A stretch of 64,000 bases of DNA, from contig CAUYUJ010020527.1 of assembly GCA_963575745.1 (NCBI GenBank), forward strand, positions 574,464 to 638,463, read 5' to 3'. Position numbers and translations under genes: made by a program. Every line of letters starts with the position of its first letter. The stretch's first letter is position 1. The notes under the pieces were generated by a model, which was given only the letters and a program-made list of their open reading frames with translations, was not told the DNA's origin and ran no database searches. Shown piece after piece: positions 1 to 9,703 of this stretch. This DNA is from Prorocentrum cordatum. Taxonomy: Eukaryota > Sar > Dinophyceae > Prorocentrales > Prorocentraceae.

Positions 1-309
1 GACACCAGCGGGACACCGGCGGGACACCGCGCGCCACCCGCCGCCCGGAAGAGACACATTTGGTCCGGCCGCGCCTCAGCCACAGGGACACCGACGGGAC
101 ACCAGCGGGACACCGGCGGGACACCGCGCGCCACCGGCCGCCCGGCGGAGAATCATTTGGTCCGGCCGCGCCTCAGCCACAGGGGACTTTCTCTCGCCCG
201 CCCACGCAGCTTCGCCTCGCCCGCACGCACGGCACGCACGAACACGAAACCGAAATCGATTTCCCGGTAGGGGGGCTCTCCGTTCCACTTCGATCTCACC
301 CCTCACCTC

Positions 310-311
<2 letters not shown>
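1..311 (+). repeat. Dispersed repeat R1, copy 1 (left end outside window)
   Basis: This copy contains two tandem blocks of about 97 bp, each built from an 11-bp subunit (GGGACACCGGC and variants) followed by a CCGGCCGCCCGG-type block and CCGCGCCTCAGCCACAG. A unique stretch of about 130 bp follows and ends near CCCGGTAGGGGGGCTCTCC and a TTCGATCTCACCCC block. The same order, nearly identical, is present at 53522-53852. The window begins inside this copy. The 3' end runs directly into a TA microsatellite, which would suit a retroposon-like tail. No protein is encoded. Confidence 0.9.
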
Positions 312-378
<67 letters not shown>

Positions 379-404
379 GATAGAAATATGTGTGTGTGTG
401 TATA
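312..404. repeat. TA and GT microsatellite
   Basis: An almost pure TA dinucleotide run of about 65 bp continues into a short GTGTGT stretch. It abuts the 3' end of repeat R1 exactly. Confidence 0.95.
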
Positions 405-1011
405 GATCTATATCTAAGACACCTGCGGCGAATCACCGCCGCCCCCTGCCTTTCAGAAACGCCCATGTGGCCACACGTTGGACCGAAACCTGGCCAAACT
501 ATTGGACTATGTGTTCCCCCAACCGTTGTGGAACCCCTTGGGGGAACACTCGGGAGAGGAACCGTTTGGAGCTTTTGCGCAGCACGGAGCGCGAGGAACA
601 AAAATGAGGGAGGAGGGCAAGGCATCAACCAGCCGAACGGCTGGCTGACACCTGGCCTGTAGCCGCCGCTACATCGCGCTCCCCTCCAGCCGCTAAGCCC
701 GTCTTCGGCGGACCTGCGTATCCGGGGAACTTGCTCTGCGCGACGCAGGCCCAATTCTCGCGACCCTTCTTGGAACGGTTGTAACGGCCAGTGGCAAGCT
801 GGCAAGCTTGCCGTGCGAACGCAATGGTGGCAAGCATACACGCTGAACTAAAGAACGGAAAATCCACCCTCAAGCACCCCGACAAACGAAGCCGTTTAGT
901 AAACGCACCCATGGAAGAAATCGAACAGGGCAGGGCTGTGTAGTAAACGCCCAAGGCTGTTTAGTAACCGCGAATTGTCGGGGTCGGGGTGGTTTTTCCA
1001 CCCTTGATAAA
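405..1011. other. No recognisable gene; short GTTTAGTAAACGC motif repeated
   Basis: I see no convincing coding sequence here. Near 890-970 the motif TTTAGTAAACGC or a close variant occurs three times at spacings of about 44 and 22 bp. Confidence 0.6.
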
Positions 1012-1353
1012 ATGGTCCCAGGAACCGAGACGATTGGTTTCACAAAGCATGAGACCCCAAACCCCCATGGGCTCTGGGACCGCAGCGACGACGCCTTGAG
1101 GCCACGTCGGGGCCGTGTCGGACCGACAATCCGACGCGCAAGAATCCAGGATATTGCCCTATATCGAGTTTCTCACGCCTGGAGCGCCGATCGCGCTTGC
1201 CGCGCTTGGAAATACAGTGAGCACTGGCGCGGGCACCTTGTCTCTCTTGGTTCCCATATGGGCTCTCTCAATGACCTCCAACTAGTTTTTGGTCTTGATG
1301 AGATCAGCGGCGGCGGCGCCGGGGAGAGCCCTTCGCGCGCGTCGCCTGACTAA
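1012..1353 (+). CDS. Unrecognised ORF, 113 aa
   Basis: The frame starts with an ATG in an AAAATGG context and ends at TAA. The protein is mixed and not repetitive, with no motif, signal peptide or membrane segment that I recognise. Its last 50 bp overlap the end of the retroelement relic on the opposite strand, so it may simply be open by chance in GC-rich DNA. It is listed because it is one of the few non-repeat frames with an ordinary ATG. I assign no function. Confidence 0.15.
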   Translation: MVPGTETIGFTKHETPNPHGLWDRSDDALRPRRGRVGPTIRRARIQDIALYRVSHAWSADRACRAWKYSEHWRGHLVSLGSHMGSLNDLQLVFGLDEISGGGAGESPSRASPD

Positions 1354-2720
1354 GGCAAGGCAGCGGTGGTGTCCAGCGGATCCGTGGCAAGGGCCTCGCG
1401 CGCGAACCCGATCGACCGCTTTCGCTCGGTTGCCTCGCCAGCTGCAGCGTCCGCAGCAGCGTTGCCCGTGGCCAAAAAACGCTTCCTGCGCGGAAAGACG
1501 GGTCGCGCTCAACAACGACGTCGCCCTCCCCGCGGCGGGGCCGCGCGTCCCCATTCCGACCACCGCAAGCGCGAAACCTCACCCGCTCCCAGCCGACGAG
1601 AAGATGCCGATTGTCCGTGATAAAACGGATGGAGCCCTTGGAACCCTCGAGAACTAACGCGAAAACGGTGAGCTCTGATCTGGGGGCCGTCTACGCCGCC
1701 AGCAACCTCGAAACCTTGGCCGAACTGACGGTGGACGGCGGCGCTGGATCTGCACCTTCTGCGGCGAGGGTCAAAAGAGAAGCAGCCTCCCGACCGATCG
1801 CTGCACATGAACCTGATTATGCCTGGCACGCTGCAAGCTTCGAGGGGAAGCCCGTTGACCGAAACAGGAGAGGCGGCGCCCCCATCGCCAGGAACATTTC
1901 GGGTGGGTCTGTCCGGCAGGCGCACCTCCTCTAGCCGCAGGCCTGGAAAAACGTCGGCGCCAGTTGATGCTTGCGGGACCAACCAATCGCTCTTGGCGTC
2001 ATCATTATGGCCTGTGTTGGCCTCGCGCAACCACGCTCGATGCATCATGGTTTCGGGGCACTTCTTGCAACGAGGACGCAGCTGATCCTGAGCAGCCCAC
2101 GGGACACCTCGTGGCGCGGGGCCACCGGGGGCCCCCAACATCCGCCATCGTGAGGCCGCGTTTAATTACTGACTGAGCAGACCATTTTTTAAGAATTGAA
2201 CGAAGCAGTTTGCGGCTGACGAGCAGGATATCGCCTCCATCATTCAAATCCCAGGCTGCTTCGTGCTGAGATGCCGCTCCCCAAGCTGCGGCCGAAGATC
2301 AAAACGCATCTTTTCCAAGAGCTCAAAATCGTCAAATGCGTGCAGATCAAAGCCTGGTCCAATAGAGATGGGCCCGCAACCTCTCCTTGCAGAAGCTCAC
2401 GGTCGCCGAGGCGCCCCTCGGTTGCCCGGCGCCAGCCCGTGCTGGCAATTCCTCTCCGCGCCACTCGAGCGAAGCCTTCTTCTTCGAGATGGCACGGCCA
2501 ACAGCGTTCACAGCGGGGCAGCCCCGCCACATGCATGCCCCAGCTGATCCCCCGCGCGAACGCGTCCAGGTGGCCCTGGGACTGCCGCGCCTTGCTGGTC
2601 TTCACCGCCAGCTTCCGGACGCGCCTCCTGTTCAGCTTCGGGGCCATGCTCAATGGGCGGGCCGCGGGCGGGCGCGATGGTGGATCGCGCTGCCGCGGAT
2701 CTGCGAGCCACAGTGAGCAA
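1300..2720 (-). pseudogene. Decayed non-LTR retrotransposon: RT tail, zinc knuckle and RNase H
   Basis: Read on the minus strand, three blocks appear in the order expected for the C-terminal half of a non-LTR retrotransposon polyprotein. At about 2648-2240 a frame carries RRRVRKLAVKTSKA followed by a RGISWGMHVAGLPR segment, resembling the region after the reverse transcriptase core in dinoflagellate retroelements. At 2069-2028 there is a C-x2-C then HRAW knuckle. From 1799 downwards comes SDRSGG with DPRRRRC, like the RNase H D-G-S-G-G and DPRLRRCG blocks. A frame change later gives ELTVFALVLEGSKG then FITDNRHLLVGW, with the acidic residue of the second RNase H motif, and at 1475-1425 GNAAADAAAGEA, the GN-xx-AD end motif. 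Stops and at least two frameshifts separate the blocks, the first motif reads DRSGG rather than DGSGG, and the RT catalytic core is absent. The element is therefore dead and 5'-truncated near 2750, where a minisatellite begins. Confidence 0.72.
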
Positions 2721-2884
2721 CTACGGAGGGGCGGGAACTCTGCGGGAGGAGCGGCAGCGCGGGTCATGCCACCAAGCGACGAACCCCCACCCCCCCCACC
2801 CCGTCCCCCCCGCGCCCCCGCGAGACGAAAGCGGCGTCCTGCGCGCGGGGGAGCGGCCCCGCGAAGCGGGGGCGGAATGCGCCG

Positions 2885-3235
2885 TGTGCGAAGCGCCCGG
2901 TGCCACGCGCGCCGCGTTCCTGCGGGCCTCTGACCCTGCGCAAGAGTGCCGCGTGCGCCAAGTGCGACAAGTGCGTCGGGCGCGTGACGTGTCAAGTGCG
3001 CCAGGTTCGGCAGGCGCACCACATGCGCCAAGTGCGCCTGGCGCGCCAGGCCGCGCAACAGAAGTGCCAAGTACGCAACGTGGTGCGCAGGGTGGCGCGC
3101 CCAGCGATCCAGTGCGGCGCGTCCCACGGGCGGGGGCGACAAAAGTGCCAAGTGCGTCAAACTTGACGAGGGCACCCCGCAGTTTCGCGTGCGCCAGATG
3201 TGCCAGGTGCGCAAAGTGAGACAGGCGGGCCACGG
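2885..3235. repeat. Minisatellite of CAAGTGCG units
   Basis: Degenerate units of 9-10 bp (CAAGTGCG, CCAGGTGCG, CAGGCGCAC) are repeated for about 350 bp. On the minus strand this reads as a run of HLAHLAHLAH-type residues. It abuts the truncated end of the retroelement relic. Confidence 0.85.
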
Positions 3236-3728
3236 GCGCCGAATGCACGAAGTCGCCAGGTGGAACGGACGCGGGCACGGTGTCGCCGCGCGCGCGCCGA
3301 TGGGGCTGCGGATTGACATGGCAAATGATGAAAAAACGGACATGCCTCCTCCTAGCGTTGCCCCCGATTCATCCCCTGGCCGTCTCCTGGCGGCCCAAAG
3401 AGCCCCCATGAGGGCGAATACATTAGGAGAAATTTGCCGCAACGATCTTTTCGCGGTGCCCGAAATGCATGATCAATCAGCGAGATCGGATCGGGTCGGA
3501 AAATGGTCCGGAGGGGCCTGCATCGGCACAGAGGCGAAATTGAATCGGTTCGGCCGCGCTAAGACGCACGACAACGCCATGCGCACGCTGGATTGTCCGC
3601 ATCGGACCGTTCTGAATCGTATCGTATCGGGCCGGCGGCCAGCGCCGATATCGCATTGGATCGATCGGATCGAAGCGGGGCCTGAAGTGTGGGTCTGGAG
3701 CCTTGGGCCTCCGTCCTCGTCACCGCTG

Positions 3729-3860
3729 TGTTTTTTTCCCACAGGCTGTGTTTTTTTTTTTTGTGTGTGTGTGTGTGTTTTTCCCCACATGTGTGTGTGT
3801 GTGTGTGTGTGTGTTTTGTATGTTTTTTCCCACAGTGTGTTTTTTTCCCACCATGTTTCT
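3729..3860. repeat. T-tract and GT microsatellite
   Basis: Runs of 7-12 T alternate with GT repeats and short TTTTTCCCACA blocks. The TTTTTCCCACA block itself recurs about four times. Confidence 0.9.
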
Positions 3861-4199
3861 TTTGTGTTTTTATCCTCGCCCCCCGCCCCCCTGTCCCCCC
3901 CCCTCTCTGCCGTTTCCTAGCGGGCCCACGACGCGAAGGCCGCGGGCGCGGCCTCGGGGCGGCGGCAGGAGACGAGGGCAATAGTTGTCCAGTCACCGTT
4001 CTCAAGCTGTTCGCGACTCTGGAATGATGCTTCCGTTGCTGCTAAGTCAATGTGTAAATGAGCTGCCCTAAATTTTGAGTTGAAGTCCACAAGCCAAACC
4101 GTTGCCAACAAAGAGATGCAGAGTGCGAGTAGTTTTTCGACCATCGCTTGAGCAACAGGGGGCAGGCGCAACCGCTCTCCCAGCGGAAACGTCCGAGTA

Positions 4200-4202
<3 letters not shown>

Positions 4203-4256
<54 letters not shown>
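4203..4256. repeat. GT microsatellite
   Basis: A nearly pure GT run of about 54 bp. The flanks, 3861-4202 and 4257-5020, contain no gene that I can recognise. Confidence 0.95.
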
Positions 4257-4257
<1 letters not shown>

Positions 4258-5023
4258 AGCGGGGAGTGGTTCGGGAACGGGAGAAGGAAGGTAGAGTGGT
4301 CTAGGAGCGGGGGAGTGGTCCAGGAGCATGCGAAGCATGTGAAAGCCACGCAGTGGCATACACCAGATCAAGCAAGCTTGTCAGGGAACAGTGAGGTGAC
4401 TTCGTCGCCGATGACTCGCTGCCTAGACGAAACGGCGTGGTGCGTAGGGTGCAGGCCCCAATCCACGGCCAACCCTGCCGAATCGACTAGCATGGGCAAC
4501 TCGATTAGTTCCCCAGGGTGAACGGACACAAGACCCCATAGGATTTACGGACCACATGGCCCCACCTCTCAACCAAATGCGCATTCCCCTGCTCCTGGTC
4601 CCAAAGCCAATGCTGCGGGCGCAGCTAACGCCATAAGCAGGAAGGCGACAGACGTCAAACTGCGGGTGCAGAACATACAAAACTGGCCAGTTGCACCTCT
4701 CACTACAAGCATCCAAAATGCTTCTTGACAATGTGTCCTGAAGGTGGAGAAACGCCATGTATTAGGTTACGGCATTCAGCGCCCACGCAGGGCGAGGGAG
4801 AGTGGTCGGGGAGGGTGGGGGGGGGCAGGGGGAGGAAAGGCGAAGCGAGAGTGTTGAGCGATCCGGGAGGGGCGGGGTGGACGGAGAGGGGGAGGGCTGC
4901 GTGGGACATCGCTCATTCGGGCCCTCTTGGAACCTTCCTGGTGCCCTCTCGGGGCCATCTCGGGCCTTCCTGAACCCCTCCTTGGAGCTCGTTCGGCACC
5001 ATGGAGCCTCGTGCACGCGTTCC

Positions 5024-5726
5024 TTAGAACGCACAGCCCGAATCCAAACATGTTGACGTCTTCCTTCTCCTTCCGCCGCCTGCCGCCGACCTCTGGCTGG
5101 CTTCCGTCGGCGGACCCGCCGCCGCTGTACTTCCGCCGCCTTCCGCTGAGGGCGAGGACGCCCCGACGGCGAGGCCAGCTCTGAGAGGCGCCACATGCGT
5201 GGCGAGAGAGGGGAACTGACCCCGCGGTCCCTGCCCCCCCCCACCTCTCAGGGACGACGGCGCCCAGACTTCTGGCCCGCCCGCCTGCTCCAGGGCCGCG
5301 GGCCTCTTCCAGGGGTCCGTGCCGGGCCCGCTGGCTTCCGTCGCCGCCCTCGGCTCGGCCGCCCGCGCCGCTGCTGGCCGCGGCAACGGCGACAGCGCCA
5401 CGCCCTCCTCGGCAGGCTCGCGCGGCGCCCGGACCTCTGGCTGGCCCGCCTGCTCGAGGGGCGCGGGCCTCTCCGAGGGGCCTGTGCCACTGTTAGCCTC
5501 CGCCGCCGCCATCAGCTCTGCCGCCAGCACCGCTGCCGGCAGCGCCGCTGCCGGCGACACCGGCACGTCCGACGCGGGCTCGTCGTCCTCGGCAGGCCAG
5601 CGCTCCACCAAGATGGTCTCGACCACGTCGTCGATGAGTGCAGCCCTCACGGCCGGCGCGCCCTGCGGGCACCGCCCGGCCGTGGAGGTGGGGCGGACGG
5701 TGCAGTCCGGCAGCCGCGGCTCCCGA

Positions 5727-5777
<51 letters not shown>

Positions 5778-5881
5778 GGGCGCGGCTGCTGCTGCACCTG
5801 CCGCGGCTGCCCATCCCCCTCCCCGCTCTCCCCCGCCCTCCCAGGATGGCATGGAGGAGGACCGCCTCTCCCCACCCACAC
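5024..5881 (-). CDS. Candidate exon with polyglutamine tract
   Basis: This is a 285-codon open frame. It has no ATG at its upstream limit, so it is treated as a possible exon rather than a whole gene. In this frame residues 36-51 are 16 glutamines, encoded by the CAG tract at 5728-5776. Residues 81-105 form a mixed acidic segment (ALIDDVVETILVERW). Two related segments lie at about 131-160 and 184-210, each with S-G-x-G, RPA, LEQAG and PEV. That duplicated protein-level pattern, together with the strong alanine, proline and glutamate bias, is compatible with a low-complexity linker of a real protein. The opposite strand is also open over most of the stretch, as expected in very GC-rich DNA, so the coding claim is weak. 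No domain is recognised. Confidence 0.3.
5728..5776. repeat. CAG/CTG trinucleotide repeat
   Basis: Sixteen uninterrupted GCT units (CAG on the minus strand), inside the candidate polyglutamine exon. Confidence 0.97.
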
Positions 5882-6275
5882 GAGGCCAGGGCTCCTGATC
5901 AGGGGAGAAAGCGATCCCTGGACCTCTCCTAGGGTGCGTCCTGGCCAGAATTTCGAGGCGGACCCAGCCGTGGCCGCGAGGGCGCCCCAGGACGATGAAA
6001 AACTCAGAAAGCGAACGTCGATCCTCGATCCTCAGAGCCTCCCCCCCCCAGCTTTGCCTCCAGGGCTTCGCTGCAAGGCCGGCTTGCTTTTGGCAATGCG
6101 GGGCCCCAAGGAGCCCAGACCCTTTCCCAGGGCCGGCTTTTCATCCCAAGTCCTCTTTTGACGGTGCTGGGGCCCAAGGCCCCCAGAGGCCAAACACGGC
6201 GCAGTACCTCTGGTCTTGACACCGTTTTAGCTCCTTGAAGGTCTGGAGGGCGAGGGGGGGTGGGGGGGGCAAGCT

Positions 6276-6370
6276 CGCCATCGCTCGGACGTTCCTTCCT
6301 CGTGCATCTTTCCATTGCGTCGGCCAGGGGTGTCCCTAACTGGGTTGAACCGAAAAGCCCGAAAAGCCAT
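6276..6370 (+). repeat. Dispersed repeat R2 (plus orientation) beginning with a family T3 end
   Basis: The stretch starts with GCCATCGCTCGGACGT, the terminal sequence of the small element family T3 (see 35714 and 63309). It continues through CATTGCGTCGGCCAGGGGTG to a GGGTTGAACCGAAAAGCCC block. The inner part recurs in reverse orientation at 9604-9690, and its opening resembles 11251-11305. Confidence 0.8.
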
Positions 6371-6489
6371 AAAATATCCTGGCAAAGCAACCTAACAGCG
6401 ATGTGTAGGAGCATATCTGGAAGCATTCCCAAGCATTCCCCTTAAGATTCAGATGAGAATCCAGTTGTAGAATTCTGCTGTTCTCGCAG

Positions 6490-7998
6490 TCGCAGTCGCA
6501 TTCGCGATGACAGTCGAAGTGGCAACGGCAGTCGCAGTCACAGCCTCAGCCTGCCTCAGCATCAGCCTCAGCCTCAGCCTGCCTCAGCCTCAGCCTCAGC
6601 CTCAGCCTCAGCCTCAGCCTGCCTCAGCCTCAGCCTCAGCCTGCCTCAGCCTCAGCCTCAGCCTGCCTTCAGCCTCAGCCTCAGCCTCAGCCTCTGCCTC
6701 AGCCTCAGCCTCAGCCTCAGCCTCAGCCTCAGCCTCAGCCTCAGCCTCAGCCTCAGCCTCAGCCTGCTTCAGCCTCAGCCTCAGTCTGCCTTCAGCCTCG
6801 GCCTCAGCCTCAGCCTGCCTCAGCCTCAGCCTGCATCAGCTCAGCCTCAGCCTCAGCCTCAGCCTGCCTCAGCATCAGCCTGCCTCAGCCTCAGCCTCAG
6901 CCTGCCTCAGCCTCAGCCTCAGCCTGCTTCAGCCTCAGCCTCAGTCTGCCTTCAGCCTCGCCTCAGCCTCAGCCTGCCTCAGCCTCAGCCTGCCTCAGCC
7001 TCAGCCTCAGCCCTCAGCCTCAGCCTCAGCCTCAGCCTCAGCCTGCTCAGCCTCAGCCTCAGTCTGCCTCAGCCTCAGCCTCAGCCTCCTCAGCCTCAGC
7101 CTCAGCCTCAGCCTCAGCCTCAGCCTCAGCCTGCCTCAGCAGCCTCAGCCTCAGCCTCAGCCTCAGCCTGCCTCAGCCTCAGCCTCAGCCTCAGCATCAG
7201 CCTCAGCCTCAGCCTCAGCCTGCCTCAGCCGCCTCAGCCTCAGCCTCAGCCTGCCTCAGCCTGCCTCAGCCTCAGCCTCAGCCTCAGCCTCAGCCTCAGC
7301 CTCAGCCTGCCTCAGCCTCAGCCTGCCTCAGCCTCAGCCTCAGCCTCAGCCTCAGCCTGCCTCAGCCTCAGCCTCAGCCTGCTTCAGCCTCAGCCTCAGT
7401 CTGCCTCAGCCTCGCCTCAGCCTCAGCCTCAGCCAGCCTGCCTCAGCCTCAGCCTCAGCCTCAGCCTCAGCCCTCAGCCTCAGCCTGCCTCAGCCTCAGC
7501 CTCAGCCTGCTCAGCCTCAGCCTCAGCCTCAGCCTGCCTCAGCATCAGCCTGCCTCAGCCTCAGCCTCAGCCTGCCTCAGCCTCAGCCTCAGCCTGCTTC
7601 AGCCTCCTCAGTCTGCCTTCAGCCTCGGCCTCAGCCTCAGCCTGCCTCAGCCTCAGCCTGCATCAGCCTCAGCCTCAGCCTCAGCCTGCCTCAGCATCAG
7701 CCTGCCTCAGCCTCAGCCTCAGCCTCAGCCTCAGCCTCCTGCCTCAGCCTCAGCCTCAGCCTCAGCCTCAGCCTCAGCCTCAGCCTCAGCCTCTGCTTCA
7801 GCCTCAGCCTTCAGCCTCCTCAGCCCTCAGCCTCAGCCTGCATCAGCCTCAGCCTCAGCCTCAGCCTCAGCCTCAGCCTCAGCCTGCCTCAGCCTCAGCC
7901 TCAGTCTGCTTCAGCCTCAGCCTCAGTCTGCCTTCAGCCTCGGCCTCCAGCCTGCCTCAGCCTCAGCCTGCTCAGCCTCAGCCTCAGCCTGCCTCAGC
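6490..7998. repeat. 1.5-kb GCCTCA hexamer array
   Basis: About 250 units of GCCTCA are interrupted every few units by a GCCTGCCTCA variant. Because the unit is 6 bp, long frames stay open and read as Ser-Leu, Ser-Ala or Pro-Gln dipeptide runs. I regard those as repeat translations, not proteins. Confidence 0.97.
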
Positions 7999-8310
7999 AT
8001 TCAAAATGTGGCCGGGAATAAAGTTCTGGGAACTCGAAGAACACGAAGTGGCCTACAGTTGGCTCATTCAAAATGTGGCCCGGGAATGGAGTTCTTCGAA
8101 GAGCACGAAGTGGCCTACAGTTGGCTCCGGGCATCCAAAATGTGGCCCGGGAATGGAGTTCTGGGAACTCGAAGAGCACGAAGTGGCCTACAGTTGGCTC
8201 CGGGCATCCAAAATGTGGCCCGGGAATGGAGTTCTGGGAAGTCGAAGAGCACGAAGTGGCCTACAATTGGCTCCGGGCATTCAAAATGTGGCCCGGGAAT
8301 GGAGTTCTAG
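7999..8310. repeat. 73-bp tandem repeat, about 4 copies
   Basis: The unit contains AAAATGTGGCCCGGGAATGG, GAGTTCTGGGAACTCGAAG and AGCACGAAGTGGCCTACAG. Later copies begin at 8131, 8204 and 8277, an exact 73-bp step. The first copies carry deletions and the last is truncated near 8310. The array follows the hexamer array without spacer. Confidence 0.95.
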
Positions 8311-8439
8311 CAGCGCCAAGAGCGATTTTGCGAGGATGTCCCAGGCGATTTGGGCTTCGACGGCACCCCCCTGAGGAGTCATGACGCTCTCTTTTGACCC
8401 TACTAGAAACCTATCAGTCTTCGCTGTTGGGTAAAAATC

Positions 8440-9600
8440 CCGGGTTGACCCGAAAAGCCCGAAAAGCCTGAAATGCCGAAACATCCTCGCAACTCGAACG
8501 TCGCCGCTCGAGACATCCTCGCAGCTCTGGCCAGGGTAGCCTGAGTAGCCCAAACAGCCCGAATGGGCGCCCAGGTCACCAGAAAAGCTCGAAAAGCCTG
8601 AAAAGCCAGAAAACGTTCCGGGTTGACCCGAAAAGCTAGAAAAGCCTGAAAAGCCTGAAAAGCCCGAAATACCGAAGCATCCTCGCAACTCGAAGGCGCC
8701 GCTCGAGGCATCCTCGCAGCTCTGGCCAGGGTACCCCGAGTAGCTGGGTCACCAGAAAAACCCGAAAAGCCCGGCAAAGCCCGAAAAACCCGAAGGGCTT
8801 TTCTGGCTTTTCGGGCTAATCCAATTGACCCGAAAAGCTCGAAACGCCCGAAACGCCTGAGAAGCCTGAAAAGCCAGAAAAACTGGAAAAAACCCGAAAA
8901 GCCCACCGCTCGAAACATCCTCGCAACTCTAGCCAGCGTAGCCCGAAAAGCCCGAAAAGCCAAAAGCCTGAAAAGCCCACCGCTCGAAACATCCTCGCAA
9001 CTCTAGCCAGCGTAGCCCGAAAAGCCAGAAAAGCCAGAAAAGCTAGAGAAGCCAGAAAAACGAGAAAAGCCCGAAAAGCCTGAAAAGCCCACCGCTCGAA
9101 ACATCCTCGCAACTCTGGCCAGCGTAGCCCGAAAAACCGGAAAAACCAGACAAACCCGAAAAGCCCGAAAAGTCAGAAAAGCTCATCGCTCGAGACATCC
9201 TCGCAACTCTGGCCAGCGTAGCCCGAAAAGCACGAAAAACCCGAAAAGCCCGGAAACTCGAAACATCCTCGCAACTCTGGCCAGCGTAGCCCGAAAAGCC
9301 AGAAAACCCAGAACAGCCCACCGCCCGAGACATCCTCGCCGCTCTGGCGACGCACCTCGAGACATCCTCGCAACTCTGGCCGGCGTAGTCCGAAAAGCCT
9401 GAAAAGCTCCAAAAGCCCACCGCTCGAGACATCCTCGCAACTCTGGCGCCGCCGCTCGAGACATCCTCGCAACTCTGGCCGGCGTACCTCGAAAAGCCCG
9501 AAAAGCCTGAAAAGCCAGAAAAGTTCACCGCTCGAGACATCCTCGCAACTCTGGCGCCGCCGCTCGAGACATCCTCGCAACTCTGGCATTTCGGCTTTTC
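8440..9600. repeat. Compound array of CGAAAAGCC units with a 40-bp spacer
   Basis: Runs of 9-10-bp units (CCCGAAAAGCC, CTGAAAAGCC, CAGAAAAGCC) alternate with a conserved spacer of about 40 bp containing CGCTCGAAACATCCTCGCA, ACTCTGGCCAGCGTAGC. This gives a higher-order period of roughly 100-150 bp with about ten repeats. On the minus strand it reads FSGFSG or FRAFRA followed by LARVARM or GQSCEDVS. The frames are shadows of the repeat. Confidence 0.93.
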
Positions 9601-9603
9601 GTT

Positions 9604-9690
9604 TTTTTCTGGCGTTTCGGGCTTTTCGGGCTTTTCGGGTCAACCCACTTTTCGGGCACCCCTGGCCGACGCAATGCATCCTTTGGCTTC
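9604..9690 (-). repeat. Dispersed repeat R2, inverted copy
   Basis: On the minus strand this reads TGCATTGCGTCGGCCAGGGG followed by a GGGTTGACCCGAAAAGCCC block, matching 6303-6368 read forward. The two inverted copies bracket the three arrays between 6.4 and 9.6 kb. Confidence 0.85.
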
Positions 9691-9703
9691 GTGCATGCAT
9701 TTT

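Noticed and set aside
6507-8021. 504-codon Ser/Leu/Ala open frame
   Set aside because: It is the translation of a 6-bp GCCTCA array, and the frame changes composition (SL, SA, PQ) at every small indel, as expected for non-coding repeats.
7999-8310. CRISPR-like regular repeats
   Set aside because: The 73-bp units are contiguous and have no unique spacers. The other arrays (77, 90, 91 and 102 bp) likewise lack spacers, and no cas genes are present.
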